Of a stretch of DNA of 64,000 bases, positions 17,549 to 25,667 are shown in pieces (the first letter of the stretch is position 1; each line of letters opens with the position of its first letter). The DNA comes from CAINDZ01 sp964399195 (lineage in GTDB: Bacteria > Krumholzibacteriota > Krumholzibacteriia > LZORAL124-64-63), in NCBI GenBank assembly GCA_964399195.1, contig CAYNPY010000001.1, positions 40,934 through 104,933 of the forward strand. Reading direction: 5' to 3'. The translations under genes and the position numbers were made by a program. The notes under the pieces are model-generated. The model worked only from the letters and a program-made list of their open reading frames with translations, made no database searches and was not told the DNA's origin.

Positions 17549-18655
17549 CTAGTGGGTGGCGCCGGGATGGTCGTACTGATCCTTCGCGTGGCACTTGTTG
17601 CACAGCGAGCGCTGGTTGGCCACGAACGTGTAGTTGTAGTACTTGCGGTCGACGTCGGTCTGCACGAAGCCGACATCCGACGTGTTCGGGTGCGACTGCG
17701 AGATGAAGTTCACGCCCATGTCCCAGCGCGCGATGTCCGCGAACGGCGAGGCGTGCGCGCGGTGGCAGCTCAGGCACATGACTTCATCGACGCCCGTCGG
17801 GCCCTGCGTGTAGTTCGCGGGATCGGCGGTGGCCAGGTCGACGTTGACGGCCTCGAACGGCACCAGACCCCAGTACGAGGTGGCTTCGTTGCCGCTGACC
17901 AGGTCGTCCGAGCTCACGTACGCGTTGTAGGTCGCCGCGACCAGCGAGCCCATGGGCCGCGTCGGGTGCGTGAAGTCGGTCGTGTAGTCGGAGTGGAAGT
18001 CCCGGTGGCAGTTGGCGCACCAGTCGCTCATGCCGCTCTTGTAGATGGTGTGGTCGGTGTTCGTCTCCACGCCCGGCTGCGTGCCGTACGTGTTGCGCGA
18101 GTTGCCCTTGGCCAGCGGGGCCGGGTACTGGAAGCTGTACCGGGTGCCGCCGTAGATCGGGCCCATCTGGGTGCCGTAGAGCAGGCGGAAGTTCTCGTTG
18201 CCGTGCGGGTCGTGGCAGCTCGTGCAGCCGAGGCGCGAGCTGAGGAAGCTGCCGCCCGGGGCCGACGCCAGGGTGGCGTCCTGCGCGATGCCGCGCGCCG
18301 GCGAGATCACGTTGTGGCCGTGGCTGTCACCGGTGCTGTTGTACGTCGTGCCGCGCGACACCCAGGAGAAGGTGCGCGTGACCCAGTAGAAGTCGCCGCC
18401 GGGGCCGTAGCCCTCGCCGCTGCGGAACTGGCCGTAGTTGGCGTGGCAGCGCAGGCAGGTGTCCGAGGCACTGCCGGCGTTCAGCAGGTAGGCGTTGCCG
18501 TTCGGGTGAGCGGCGTCCACCGGCGCGCCGTTCTGGCTGTTGTGCATGGTATGGCAGCCGGCGCAGTAGGCGACGCCGGCGTCGTGGAACGCCAGCACCG
18601 AGCTGGCCGACAGGCCGAGCGCCAGCACCAGGGCGATCTTGATGAAAGTCTTCAC
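17549..18655 (-). CDS. OmcS-like hexaheme cytochrome c (candidate nanowire subunit)
   Basis: A 368-residue exported cytochrome with exactly six CXXCH sites, at residues 31, 67, 144, 213, 294 and 352. The signal peptide ends at VLA-FH. Segments match what I recall of Geobacter OmcS in order and spacing: FHDAGVAYCAGCHTMHNS, GGDFYWVTRTFSW, GHNVISP, LGCTSCHDPHG, GMSDWCANCH, PFE, MCLSCHRAHAS and NQRSLCNKCHAKD near the end. OmcS polymerises into extracellular conductive filaments with six bis-histidine hemes per subunit. The start is GTG at 18655 with GGAGG 7 bases upstream. A hairpin terminator follows. No clear sigma-70 promoter was found in the 182 bases upstream. Function as a filament is inference from the family resemblance. 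Confidence 0.9.
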   Translation of the reverse strand: MKTFIKIALVLALGLSASSVLAFHDAGVAYCAGCHTMHNSQNGAPVDAAHPNGNAYLLNAGSASDTCLRCHANYGQFRSGEGYGPGGDFYWVTRTFSWVSRGTTYNSTGDSHGHNVISPARGIAQDATLASAPGGSFLSSRLGCTSCHDPHGNENFRLLYGTQMGPIYGGTRYSFQYPAPLAKGNSRNTYGTQPGVETNTDHTIYKSGMSDWCANCHRDFHSDYTTDFTHPTRPMGSLVAATYNAYVSSDDLVSGNEATSYWGLVPFEAVNVDLATADPANYTQGPTGVDEVMCLSCHRAHASPFADIARWDMGVNFISQSHPNTSDVGFVQTDVDRKYYNYTFVANQRSLCNKCHAKDQYDHPGATH

Positions 18656-18811
18656 GTGTGAGCCTCCGAGTGCGAGTTGACGTTTCCCGCGTGGCGGGAC
18701 GCTTGCGAACTGTCGGCCGCGGGCCCGGGCTTCATCTCCCGGCGGGCCTGCGGCGCGCGATCGATCCTCCTTCAGGTCGACGCCCCTCAGACGAGCGATT
18801 CCCCGTACCAG

Positions 18812-18833
18812 GCCCGGTCCCGCAGGACCGGGC
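18812..18833 (-). terminator. Hairpin terminator of the beta-propeller gene
   Basis: GCCCGGTCC / GGACCGGGC, 9-bp perfect stem with a 4-base loop, 4 bases after the minus-strand stop at 18838. No T-run follows. Confidence 0.55.
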
Positions 18834-18837
18834 GCGT

Positions 18838-19854
18838 CTATTCAACCGTCCCGGCGGCCAGGACGCTGAACACCTGCACGCGACCGCGATAGCCCTGCGC
18901 CACGTAGAGGCGCCCGCCGGCGTCCGTCGCGATGGACACCGGATGGTAGAAGGCGCCCGGCGCGTCGCCGACCACGCCGAATTCACCGCTGAACTCCTGC
19001 CGGGCGTCGAAGGCCAGGACCTTGTGCCGCATCTGGTCCAAAACCAGCAGCGAGCCGTCCGGGCCGGCCGCCACGGCCACCGGCGCCACGAACCGGCCGG
19101 GCGAGGCGCCGAAGCGCCCGAACGACGCGCGCACGGCGCCGCCTTCCTCGACCAGCAGGATCCGGTGCAGGTTGGCGCCGGGCACCGCGTAGGTGCCGTC
19201 CGGCAGCTGGACCGGCCGCCCGAGGCCCAGTTCGAGTCCGCGGTCGCCGCTCTCGGGCTCGGCGATGACTGCCGACCACAGGACGGCGCCGGTTTCGGCG
19301 TCGTGCTTGGCCATCAGGCCGCTCGCGTCGTCGACCGTGACGTAGTTGCCGTCGCGGGCGACCAGCACGCGACCCGGGCGCCAGCCTTCGCGCGGCGCCT
19401 GGGCGGCCCAGCCGTCGGGCTCGCCGTACACGTCCAGCCGCGCGAGCGTGCGCCGGGCGCCTCCGCTGAGCGAGACGGCGACCAGGCGGCCGGCGTGGTC
19501 GATGGCGCCGTCGACCGGCTGCGACAGTTCCGCGTAGCCGGAGGTGCGGAAGGCCTCGACGCCCGCGGCGTTGAACACGTGCAGCACGCCGTGCGCGGCG
19601 TCGGTCACGACCATGCCGCCGGTGCGGTCGTCGCAGGTGACGGCCGCGGGCAGCAGGCGCCCGTCCTCGTGGCGCTGCAGTTCAAGGCTCGATTCGTAAC
19701 GGAACTCGAAACGGTATCCGGCTGTCCTCGCGTCGGTTGCGGACAGGGCCGGCGCAGGGAGGGCAGATGCGAGCAGGGCCAGCGCCGCGCTTGTCAGCGC
19801 GCCAACACCCCACGGGTGTCGGTGCATGCAAACTGCGGCCAAGGTGCGGGGCAT
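18838..19854 (-). CDS. Secreted NHL-type beta-propeller protein
   Basis: A 338-residue exported protein; the N-terminal hydrophobic stretch (GALTSAALALLASALPAPALSA) is a signal peptide. The rest consists of ~45-residue repeats of the type GxxxVTDxxxGVLHVFNxxG, GRLVAVSxxG..RLDVYG, GSLLVLDQMRHKVLAFD and GRLYVAQGYRGRVQVFS, the pattern of NHL/six-bladed beta-propellers. Each blade has the D-x-x-x-x-V-x-V-F/Y motif. The start could be ATG 19854 or 19827; neither has a clear ribosome site. It is driven by a near-consensus promoter and lies between the giant cytochrome and the OmcS-like gene. Propellers of this type often accompany outer-surface cytochromes, so an assembly or scaffold role is plausible but unproven. 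Confidence 0.82.
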   Translation of the reverse strand: MPRTLAAVCMHRHPWGVGALTSAALALLASALPAPALSATDARTAGYRFEFRYESSLELQRHEDGRLLPAAVTCDDRTGGMVVTDAAHGVLHVFNAAGVEAFRTSGYAELSQPVDGAIDHAGRLVAVSLSGGARRTLARLDVYGEPDGWAAQAPREGWRPGRVLVARDGNYVTVDDASGLMAKHDAETGAVLWSAVIAEPESGDRGLELGLGRPVQLPDGTYAVPGANLHRILLVEEGGAVRASFGRFGASPGRFVAPVAVAAGPDGSLLVLDQMRHKVLAFDARQEFSGEFGVVGDAPGAFYHPVSIATDAGGRLYVAQGYRGRVQVFSVLAAGTVE

Positions 19855-19920
19855 CTGTCACGCTCACGTCATGAAGCCGGGGTTTGCGGCGCCCAAGCGG
19901 GCTTTTCTTGTCACGGAGAT

Positions 19921-19968
19921 ATCATATCACATGGGCGGTGGATGTCAATCATGTCGCCAAAAAAAAAA
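19921..19968 (-). promoter_or_regulatory. Near-consensus sigma-70 promoter with A/T upstream tract
   Basis: On the minus strand TTGACA (19948-19943), a 16-base spacer and TATGAT (19926-19921). Ten bases further upstream is a run of ten T (A10 at 19959-19968), like an UP element. It is the best promoter match in the window and sits about 70 bases before the propeller gene. Confidence 0.8.
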
Positions 19969-20046
19969 CGTGGGTTCGGTCATGCAGATGACTTTCGCTA
20001 TCAAAACCTGACCGACCGTCATTCGGGAAGCCGGTCGCCATGGTGG

Positions 20047-20087
20047 AAAAAACGGCCCCGGCGGCGCCGCGAGGGCACCGCCGGGGC
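20047..20087 (-). terminator. Rho-independent terminator of the giant-cytochrome operon
   Basis: On the minus strand GCCCCGGCGG pairs with CCGCCGGGGC (20078-20087 with 20055-20064) and is followed by G and six T (20052-20047). It lies 48 bases after the stop at 20136. The stem plus T-run is the clearest intrinsic terminator in the window. Confidence 0.85.
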
Positions 20088-20135
20088 TCGCTGTCCGTGG
20101 TCCGCCGAACGGGCCGCGGGCGGCTGCGCCGCCGC

Positions 20136-23100
20136 TCAGCCTCCCGTCCGCAGCTTGTCGGAGTGGCAGCCGACGCAGAGCTTGCCCTCCGGATCGTCGC
20201 GCATGAACCGCGCGAACGGCGAGCCATGGGGGTCGTGGCAGCTGCCGCAGGTCATCGTCCGGCCTGTCCGGGGGTCGATCGCGTCCTCGCCGATCGGGTG
20301 GTCGGTGTGGTCGCGATAGGTGTGGCAGCTGAGGCAGACTTCCCGCTGGGTCTTGCCGTCGGCGCCGATTCCGCTCAGGTGCGGGTCGTGGCAGGCGGTG
20401 CAGTCGCGGCCGTCGACCACCGGATGCCGGTGCGCCGCGGTCCGGTTGGCGTCCGCCTCGGCCTGGTGGCAGCGGGCGCAGACCAGCGCCTGGCGGGCCG
20501 GCAGCAGCGGCGAGACCGGCGCCGTGTGCGCCGCGTGGCAGTTGGTGCAGGCATCTTCGCCGGCCAGCGCGCCGTGCAGCTTGGCGTCCTTCAGGCTGGC
20601 CGCCAGGCCGGGGTGGCAGGACAGGCACAGCGCCGGCTGGGCCTGCTTGGTCGCCACGGCCGTGCCGGCATGGCAGGCGGCGCAGTTGCCGGCCCCGAAG
20701 GGCTGGTGCACGTGTTCGTGCGGCAGGTTCGCGCGCTTGGCCGCGTGCGGAGCGTGGCAACCCGAGCAGTCGGCCTGTGCGACCGGGAAGCCGCGGTGCT
20801 TGGCCGGCAACCCTGCCGGCGCGTGGCACCTGGCGCACAAGACGCTCGGCTGGTCCAGGAGGCTCATCGCCTGATTCGTGCCGTGCGGGTCGTGGCAGCG
20901 CGTGCAGTCGCCCGAGCGCAGCGGCGCGTGCACGACCGGCCACTTCTTCTGGGCCTCGACCGCCTCGTGGCAGCTCGAGCAGAGCGCGGCGGCCGGCTTG
21001 ACCAGCAGCTTCGGCTCGCTCGAGGCGTGCGCCTGGTGGCAGGCTTCGCAGCGGCCGTCCCGCACCGGCGTGTGGGCCAGCTCGGGCTTCGGGGCCAGGT
21101 CGGCCGGCGCGTGGCAGGCGGCGCAGGCGTCGCTGGTCCGCGCCGACGGCAGCAGGGCCGGGCCGCGGGCCACGTGCGGGTTGTGGCAGGAGGCGCAGTC
21201 GCCTTCGGCGAACGGCGCGTGCGTCGTCTGCCGCGGCGCCGACGGCTCCGGCAGGCCGTCGTGGCACTGCAGGCACGTCTGGCGCTGGTCGGTCACCGGC
21301 GCGGCGCCCTCGTGGCACGAGGCGCAGTCGCGGTCGCCGAACGGGGCGTGCGCGGCGGCGGCCATCAGCCCCGGCGCGGTGGAGTGGTGCGGCTCGTGGC
21401 AGCCCAGGCAGTCCATCCGCAGCGGATCGCGCCCGAGATGCTTGTCGGCGAAACCGGCGCTCTTCTCGTCGTGGCAGCCGAAGCAGAGGCCCGGGGCCGG
21501 CTCGCGCAGGAACCCGGCGCCCGCGCCGCCATGCGGCAGATGGCAGTCCAGGCAGGCGTCGCGGCTCGGGGGGTGGATGGACACCGCGCCCTTCGGCGCG
21601 GCCACGTCCTCGTGGCACAGGGCGCAGAGCTTGTCGGCGTCGGTCGCCAGCAGCGCCTTGCGCGGCGAGCGGTGCGCGTCGTGGCACGCGGTGCAGTTGC
21701 CGGCGGCCACCGGTTCGTGCCCGCGCCAGTCGCCTCCCGCCGGCGTTCCCGTGTCGTGGCAGGCGGCGCACGTCGCCCCCGGCGCCTGGCGCAGCAGGCC
21801 GCGCTCGGGTCCGCCGTGGGGCAGGTGGCAGTCCAGGCAGGCGCCCTCGGCAGCGGGCGCGTGGAGCGTCCCTCCGGCCGGCTGCTGGTCGAAGCCGGCG
21901 TGACAGCCGGCGCACAGGGCGGCCGAGGCGTTCTTGAGCAGCGCGGGCTGCGGCGCCGTGTGCGGCAGGTGGCAGGCGGTGCACTCGCCGCGCGCGGCGA
22001 CCGCGTGCGGGTACGTCGCGATCGTCTCCATCTGCACCTTGGTGTGGCAGCCCAGGCAGAGCGAGCCGACGGTGTCGACCAGCAGCGTCTTGCGCTCGGA
22101 ACTGTGCGGCGTATGGCAGACCGTGCAATCCCGCTTGACCAGCGGCGCGTGCACCGAGGCCGGAGCCGGCGCGGCATCGTCCGGCAGGACGCCCGCATGG
22201 CAGCCCGCGCAGAGCGTGTTGGTCGCCTCCTTCAGCAGCCCCTTGTGGTCGGAGCCGTGGGCGCCATGGCAGGTGGTGCAGTCCCCGCTGGCCACGGGTT
22301 CGTGGCGCACCGGCAGCTGGAACGGCTGCTCCTCGTGGCACTCCAGGCACAGACGCCGCTCCTCGGCGACCAGCAGCGCCGGACGCGCGCTGCCGTGCGG
22401 CGCATGGCACTGCCCGCATTCCTTCGACGCGGCGGGCTCGTGCGGCACCTTGAAGGCCGCCGACGGATCCTCGTGGCACTGCAGGCAGAGCTCGGCGGCC
22501 GGCACGGCCAGCGCGGCGCCGCCCGCCGCGTCGGCGGCATGGCACGCCGAGCAGTCGTTGTCCTGCATCGGCGCGTGGGTCACGGCGTGCAACAGGCCCT
22601 CGGAGTCCGAGCTGTGCGGGTCGTGGCAGGAGACGCAGCCGGCCAGCCCGCCCTGCCCGCCATGGTCGCGCTGGAGGCGCGCGCGGTCGGCATGGCAGCC
22701 GAAGCAGAGATCGTCGCCGGCGCGGACCAGGAGCCCCCGGTGCGCCGAGGAGTGCGGGTCGTGGCAGGCCGCGCAGCCCTCGCGGGCGAGCGGCCGGTGG
22801 ACGTGGCGGCGCTTGAAGGGGGCATCCTCGTGGCAGGCCAGGCAGGACTGCCACCCGGGAGCGGACAGCAGCCCGGGGTGGCCCGAGCCGTGCGGATCGT
22901 GGCAGGCCGAGCAATCGCCCTCGCGCAGCGGCTCGTGGACGACCGCGGCGCGCGTCACGTCCTTGTAGCCCTCGTGGCAGGCCAGACACAGGTCCCGGCC
23001 CGAGGCCTGCAGGACCAGCTTGCCGATCACGCCGTGCCGCCGGTGGCAGCCCTCGCAGTTGCGCGTCGCGAACGGCTCGTGCGCGTTCTTGGTCGGCACC

Positions 23101-23276
23101 TGCTTGAGCGTTTCCTGATGGCAGTCGACGCAGCCCTTCGCCTTGAACGGCCCGGCGGCCAGCGCCGGCGCGGCGGCCGTCGCCGCCAGCAGCGCCAGCG
23201 CCAGCGCGGCCAGGGCGGCCCGCAGGCGCGGGCGGCGGCGGATGCGGGCGGCCGTGTGGGTTCCGGTGCGATGCAT
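20136..23276 (-). CDS. Giant multiheme cytochrome c, 42 CXXCH sites
   Basis: A 1046-residue exported protein with a signal peptide to about residue 41 and, by hand count, 42 CXXCH sites. They alternate as two types, about 48 residues per pair: a GxCxxCHDPHGS type and a LCLxCHE type, the doubled CXXCH repeat. Between them recur H-x-P motifs such as VHAPL and AHEPF that can supply the second axial histidine. At one heme per ~25 residues it can only be a long multiheme wire. No transmembrane helix beyond the signal is seen, so it is periplasmic or extracellular. It is the last gene of a five-gene unit (barrel, CsgG-like lipoprotein, unknown, prolyl isomerase, this). ATG 23276 follows the isomerase stop by 22 bases. 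A terminator follows. Confidence 0.93.
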   Translation of the reverse strand: MHRTGTHTAARIRRRPRLRAALAALALALLAATAAAPALAAGPFKAKGCVDCHQETLKQVPTKNAHEPFATRNCEGCHRRHGVIGKLVLQASGRDLCLACHEGYKDVTRAAVVHEPLREGDCSACHDPHGSGHPGLLSAPGWQSCLACHEDAPFKRRHVHRPLAREGCAACHDPHSSAHRGLLVRAGDDLCFGCHADRARLQRDHGGQGGLAGCVSCHDPHSSDSEGLLHAVTHAPMQDNDCSACHAADAAGGAALAVPAAELCLQCHEDPSAAFKVPHEPAASKECGQCHAPHGSARPALLVAEERRLCLECHEEQPFQLPVRHEPVASGDCTTCHGAHGSDHKGLLKEATNTLCAGCHAGVLPDDAAPAPASVHAPLVKRDCTVCHTPHSSERKTLLVDTVGSLCLGCHTKVQMETIATYPHAVAARGECTACHLPHTAPQPALLKNASAALCAGCHAGFDQQPAGGTLHAPAAEGACLDCHLPHGGPERGLLRQAPGATCAACHDTGTPAGGDWRGHEPVAAGNCTACHDAHRSPRKALLATDADKLCALCHEDVAAPKGAVSIHPPSRDACLDCHLPHGGAGAGFLREPAPGLCFGCHDEKSAGFADKHLGRDPLRMDCLGCHEPHHSTAPGLMAAAAHAPFGDRDCASCHEGAAPVTDQRQTCLQCHDGLPEPSAPRQTTHAPFAEGDCASCHNPHVARGPALLPSARTSDACAACHAPADLAPKPELAHTPVRDGRCEACHQAHASSEPKLLVKPAAALCSSCHEAVEAQKKWPVVHAPLRSGDCTRCHDPHGTNQAMSLLDQPSVLCARCHAPAGLPAKHRGFPVAQADCSGCHAPHAAKRANLPHEHVHQPFGAGNCAACHAGTAVATKQAQPALCLSCHPGLAASLKDAKLHGALAGEDACTNCHAAHTAPVSPLLPARQALVCARCHQAEADANRTAAHRHPVVDGRDCTACHDPHLSGIGADGKTQREVCLSCHTYRDHTDHPIGEDAIDPRTGRTMTCGSCHDPHGSPFARFMRDDPEGKLCVGCHSDKLRTGG

Positions 23277-23298
23277 GATCAGGCCTCCTGCCGTGGGG

Positions 23299-24633
23299 TC
23301 ACGGGTGCTGCGGCGCGTCGGCCGGCTGCTCGAACGTGGGCATCTCCTTGACGGCCTTCGCCACGACCGCCTCGGCGCCGGGCAGGATCGCCACGGGCGA
23401 CTCCGCCTCGAGGCGCGCGAGGATGTCGAGCATGTGCTGGCGTCCCGCTTCCTGGCGCATCTTGAACAGGATCCGGTCGCGGCACTGCTCCAGGGGCAGC
23501 GGCTGCCCCGGCTCGACCTCGACCACCTGGGCGACGACCCAGCCCTCGGGCACCTCGTACGGCTCGGGGGCCAGGCCCACGGCCAGTTCCTCGGGCTTCA
23601 GGCCTACCTGCTCGGGCAGGATCCAGGTCTCCGGGAACGGCGAGGGGCCGGAGACCGCGCGCTTGTCGTTGGTCGACAGCCAGCGCACGGAGGCGCCCTT
23701 GAGGATCCGCTCGCGCAGCGCGACGGCGTCCGCCTGCGTCTTGGTCCGCAGGCTGGCCAGCTTCAGGCGCGGCGAGGACATGAATTCGGACTGGTGCTTG
23801 CGGTAGTAGCGCGAGACCTCGATATCGGCCGGCGCGAAATCGTGCTGCGACAGGACGCGCAGCGCCTCCTCGAGGATCGCCGCGCGCTCGAAGCGGCGCC
23901 GCAGCGTCTGCATCTGCGGCGTCTGGTCCATCTTCTGCGCCCGGATCTGGCGCGCGGTGACCGCGTCGGCCAGGTACTCGCGCATGATCTCGTCGCGCCG
24001 CTCTGCGGCGTGCGGCTTGCCGACCAGGCCGTGGAACTCGGTGAAGCGCAACTCGCGGGTGAAGTCCGCGATCGTGAACGGGCGGCCGCCCGGCAGCGTG
24101 CCGAGCACTTCGCCGCTCGTAGTCAGCCGCTTGTGCACCGCCGGGTCCGCCGAGCCGTAGTCGAGCGCGCGCAGCAGCGTCGAGTCGACTCCCGCGCCCC
24201 AGGCGCGGGCCAGGCCGTCGAGATACGACTGCACGGCGGCGCGCCGGGCGTCGCGGTAGTCCTCGCGCGACTCCGGGATCGACAGCGCGACGGAGTCGAG
24301 CAGCGCCTTCATGCATTCCTGGCGCACGACGGACCAGCCCTGGTTGCGCACGACAGCCTCCTCGTCCAGGCCCATGCGCAGGCCTTCCTGGACGATCAGC
24401 TGGTTCTGCGTGAGGCGGCGCAGGATGGCGGCGCTGTCGTCCAGCTTCAGCGGCGCGTTCTGCGAGTTGCGCGCGTTCATCAGCGCCAGCTCGATCTCCA
24501 GGTCGATCGTGGTCAGGGTGTCGGGTCCGACCACCGCGAGCGGAATCGCTTCGCGGGCTGCGGCCGGCCCCGCCGACGCGAGGAGGGCTGCGGCCACCAG
24601 GCCGGCGAGGGAGGGCAGGGCGTGTCGGGTCAT
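23299..24633 (-). CDS. Parvulin/SurA-type peptidyl-prolyl isomerase
   Basis: A 444-residue exported protein with a signal peptide (~1-26), a helical N-domain (~40-260) of SurA type, and a parvulin domain (~265-420) with RLKLASLRTKTQADAVALRERI, a W/F-rich centre (FPETWILPEQ) and GWVVAQVVEVEPGQPLPLEQCRDRIL. Such enzymes interconvert X-Pro bonds and chaperone outer-membrane or secreted proteins in the periplasm. The start ATG 24633 has GGGAGAGG upstream and overlaps the preceding gene's stop. The giant cytochrome starts 22 bases on. Prolyl isomerases next to large cytochrome genes are a recurrent theme in electron-transfer clusters (from memory of Geobacter gene neighbourhoods), so a dedicated folding factor for the proline-rich 42-heme protein is a fair inference. 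Catalytic activity was not checked residue by residue. Confidence 0.82.
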   Translation of the reverse strand: MTRHALPSLAGLVAAALLASAGPAAAREAIPLAVVGPDTLTTIDLEIELALMNARNSQNAPLKLDDSAAILRRLTQNQLIVQEGLRMGLDEEAVVRNQGWSVVRQECMKALLDSVALSIPESREDYRDARRAAVQSYLDGLARAWGAGVDSTLLRALDYGSADPAVHKRLTTSGEVLGTLPGGRPFTIADFTRELRFTEFHGLVGKPHAAERRDEIMREYLADAVTARQIRAQKMDQTPQMQTLRRRFERAAILEEALRVLSQHDFAPADIEVSRYYRKHQSEFMSSPRLKLASLRTKTQADAVALRERILKGASVRWLSTNDKRAVSGPSPFPETWILPEQVGLKPEELAVGLAPEPYEVPEGWVVAQVVEVEPGQPLPLEQCRDRILFKMRQEAGRQHMLDILARLEAESPVAILPGAEAVVAKAVKEMPTFEQPADAPQHP

Positions 24634-25667
24634 GAGGTCCTCTCCCGGATGAGTTGCTGGAAACGCGACCACACCTGGTCGGCGGCGGCCCGGATCCTCT
24701 CCAGGTCGCTCGGATGCTCCACCCGGCCGAACCAGCCCTCGACCGGGCCGCCCGGCAGGCGGATCGCCGCCGTGCCGCGGATCAGACCGGTGCGCAGGTC
24801 GAGCAGGCGGACGGACAGTTCGAATTCGGACAGGTCGGCCTCGCCGGGCGAGCCGGGCTCGAGCAGCGGCGCCGGGCCGGCAGCGCGCGCGGCGGCGCCG
24901 AAGGACGCGATCTCCGGCACCACGGCCCAGGTGACGCCGAAGGCCTCCCGGAGCGCCTCGCGCCCGCGGGCGTCGAGCCGTTCCAGGTCCTGGCCCAGGC
25001 CGACGACCGCGCCGGCCACCAGCGCGGGGTCCACCGGGCGCCAACGCCCGTCCGCCAGGGCGGCCCGCAGAACGAAGGCCGTCGCGGCGCCGGCCGCCCG
25101 CGGGGCGGCCCCCATCGGGCGCGCCGGCAGGACCACGAGGGTCGGGGCCGGCGTCTCGGCCGCCAGCGGGGGCAGCGCGGCCTTGAGCGCGGTGAGCAGG
25201 GCCGGCCGCCAATCCGCCGCGTCGGCGACCGCCTGCGCCACGCCGATGCCGAGCAGGCCGCCGTCGGCGGTGGCGATGGCGCGCGCGTCCGCGCTCAGCC
25301 GGCCGCCGTCGACTTCGATGCCGACGACCAACAGCACCTCGGCGCCGGCCTCGGTCCGCGCGTCGGCCAGGAAAGCGGGCGCGAGCACGCGGCTCGTGCG
25401 CACGACATGGCGCCGCACGAGCGCTTCGGTGTGCGCGCGGTCGGCGACCAGCAGGCCCTGGGCGTTCAGCAGCGCCGACACGCCGTCGAGGACCGCCTGC
25501 CGCAGCTCCCGCGCGCCGGCCGGCAGGAGCGGGCTGGGCGCGCCCTGCAGGTGCACGATCACGGCCACTGGCGGCGCGGCGTCGGCCGCCGTCGCGGCCG
25601 CCGGCGCCGCAAGCGCCAGGACCGCGCCCGCCGCGACCAGGAGCCGCCTGCCGCGCGCGCGCATCAT
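24630..25667 (-). CDS. Exported protein of unknown function, two-domain
   Basis: Not recognised. The 345-residue product has a signal peptide (LLVAAGAVLALAAPAAATAA). Two regions look like repeats of one fold: ~35-145 (VIVHLQG, a helix with LLNAQGLLVADRAHTEALV, EVLLVVGIEVDGG) and ~165-330 (LVVLPARP, DLERLDARGREALREAFGVTWAVVPEIASF, SEFELSVRLLDLRTG). The motif helix-x-V-[DE]-R-x(2)-[LE] followed by an I/V-rich strand recalls the CsgG/LpoB/FlgT anticodon-binding-like fold of the gene upstream, so both may be related. The start overlaps that gene's stop (ATGA) and its own stop overlaps the isomerase start. Translational coupling makes it part of the cytochrome operon. Confidence 0.7.
   Translation of the reverse strand: MMRARGRRLLVAAGAVLALAAPAAATAADAAPPVAVIVHLQGAPSPLLPAGARELRQAVLDGVSALLNAQGLLVADRAHTEALVRRHVVRTSRVLAPAFLADARTEAGAEVLLVVGIEVDGGRLSADARAIATADGGLLGIGVAQAVADAADWRPALLTALKAALPPLAAETPAPTLVVLPARPMGAAPRAAGAATAFVLRAALADGRWRPVDPALVAGAVVGLGQDLERLDARGREALREAFGVTWAVVPEIASFGAAARAAGPAPLLEPGSPGEADLSEFELSVRLLDLRTGLIRGTAAIRLPGGPVEGWFGRVEHPSDLERIRAAADQVWSRFQQLIRERTS

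Noticed and set aside
18656..18811. Sigma-54-like TGGTACG...GC upstream of the OmcS-like gene
   Set aside because: The GG to GC distance is one base longer than the required ten, and the -12 box is poor.
19826..20011. Small plus-strand open frame with two CxxC-like cysteines
   Set aside because: It crosses the promoter and A10 tract of the propeller gene and has no ribosome site or recognisable domain.
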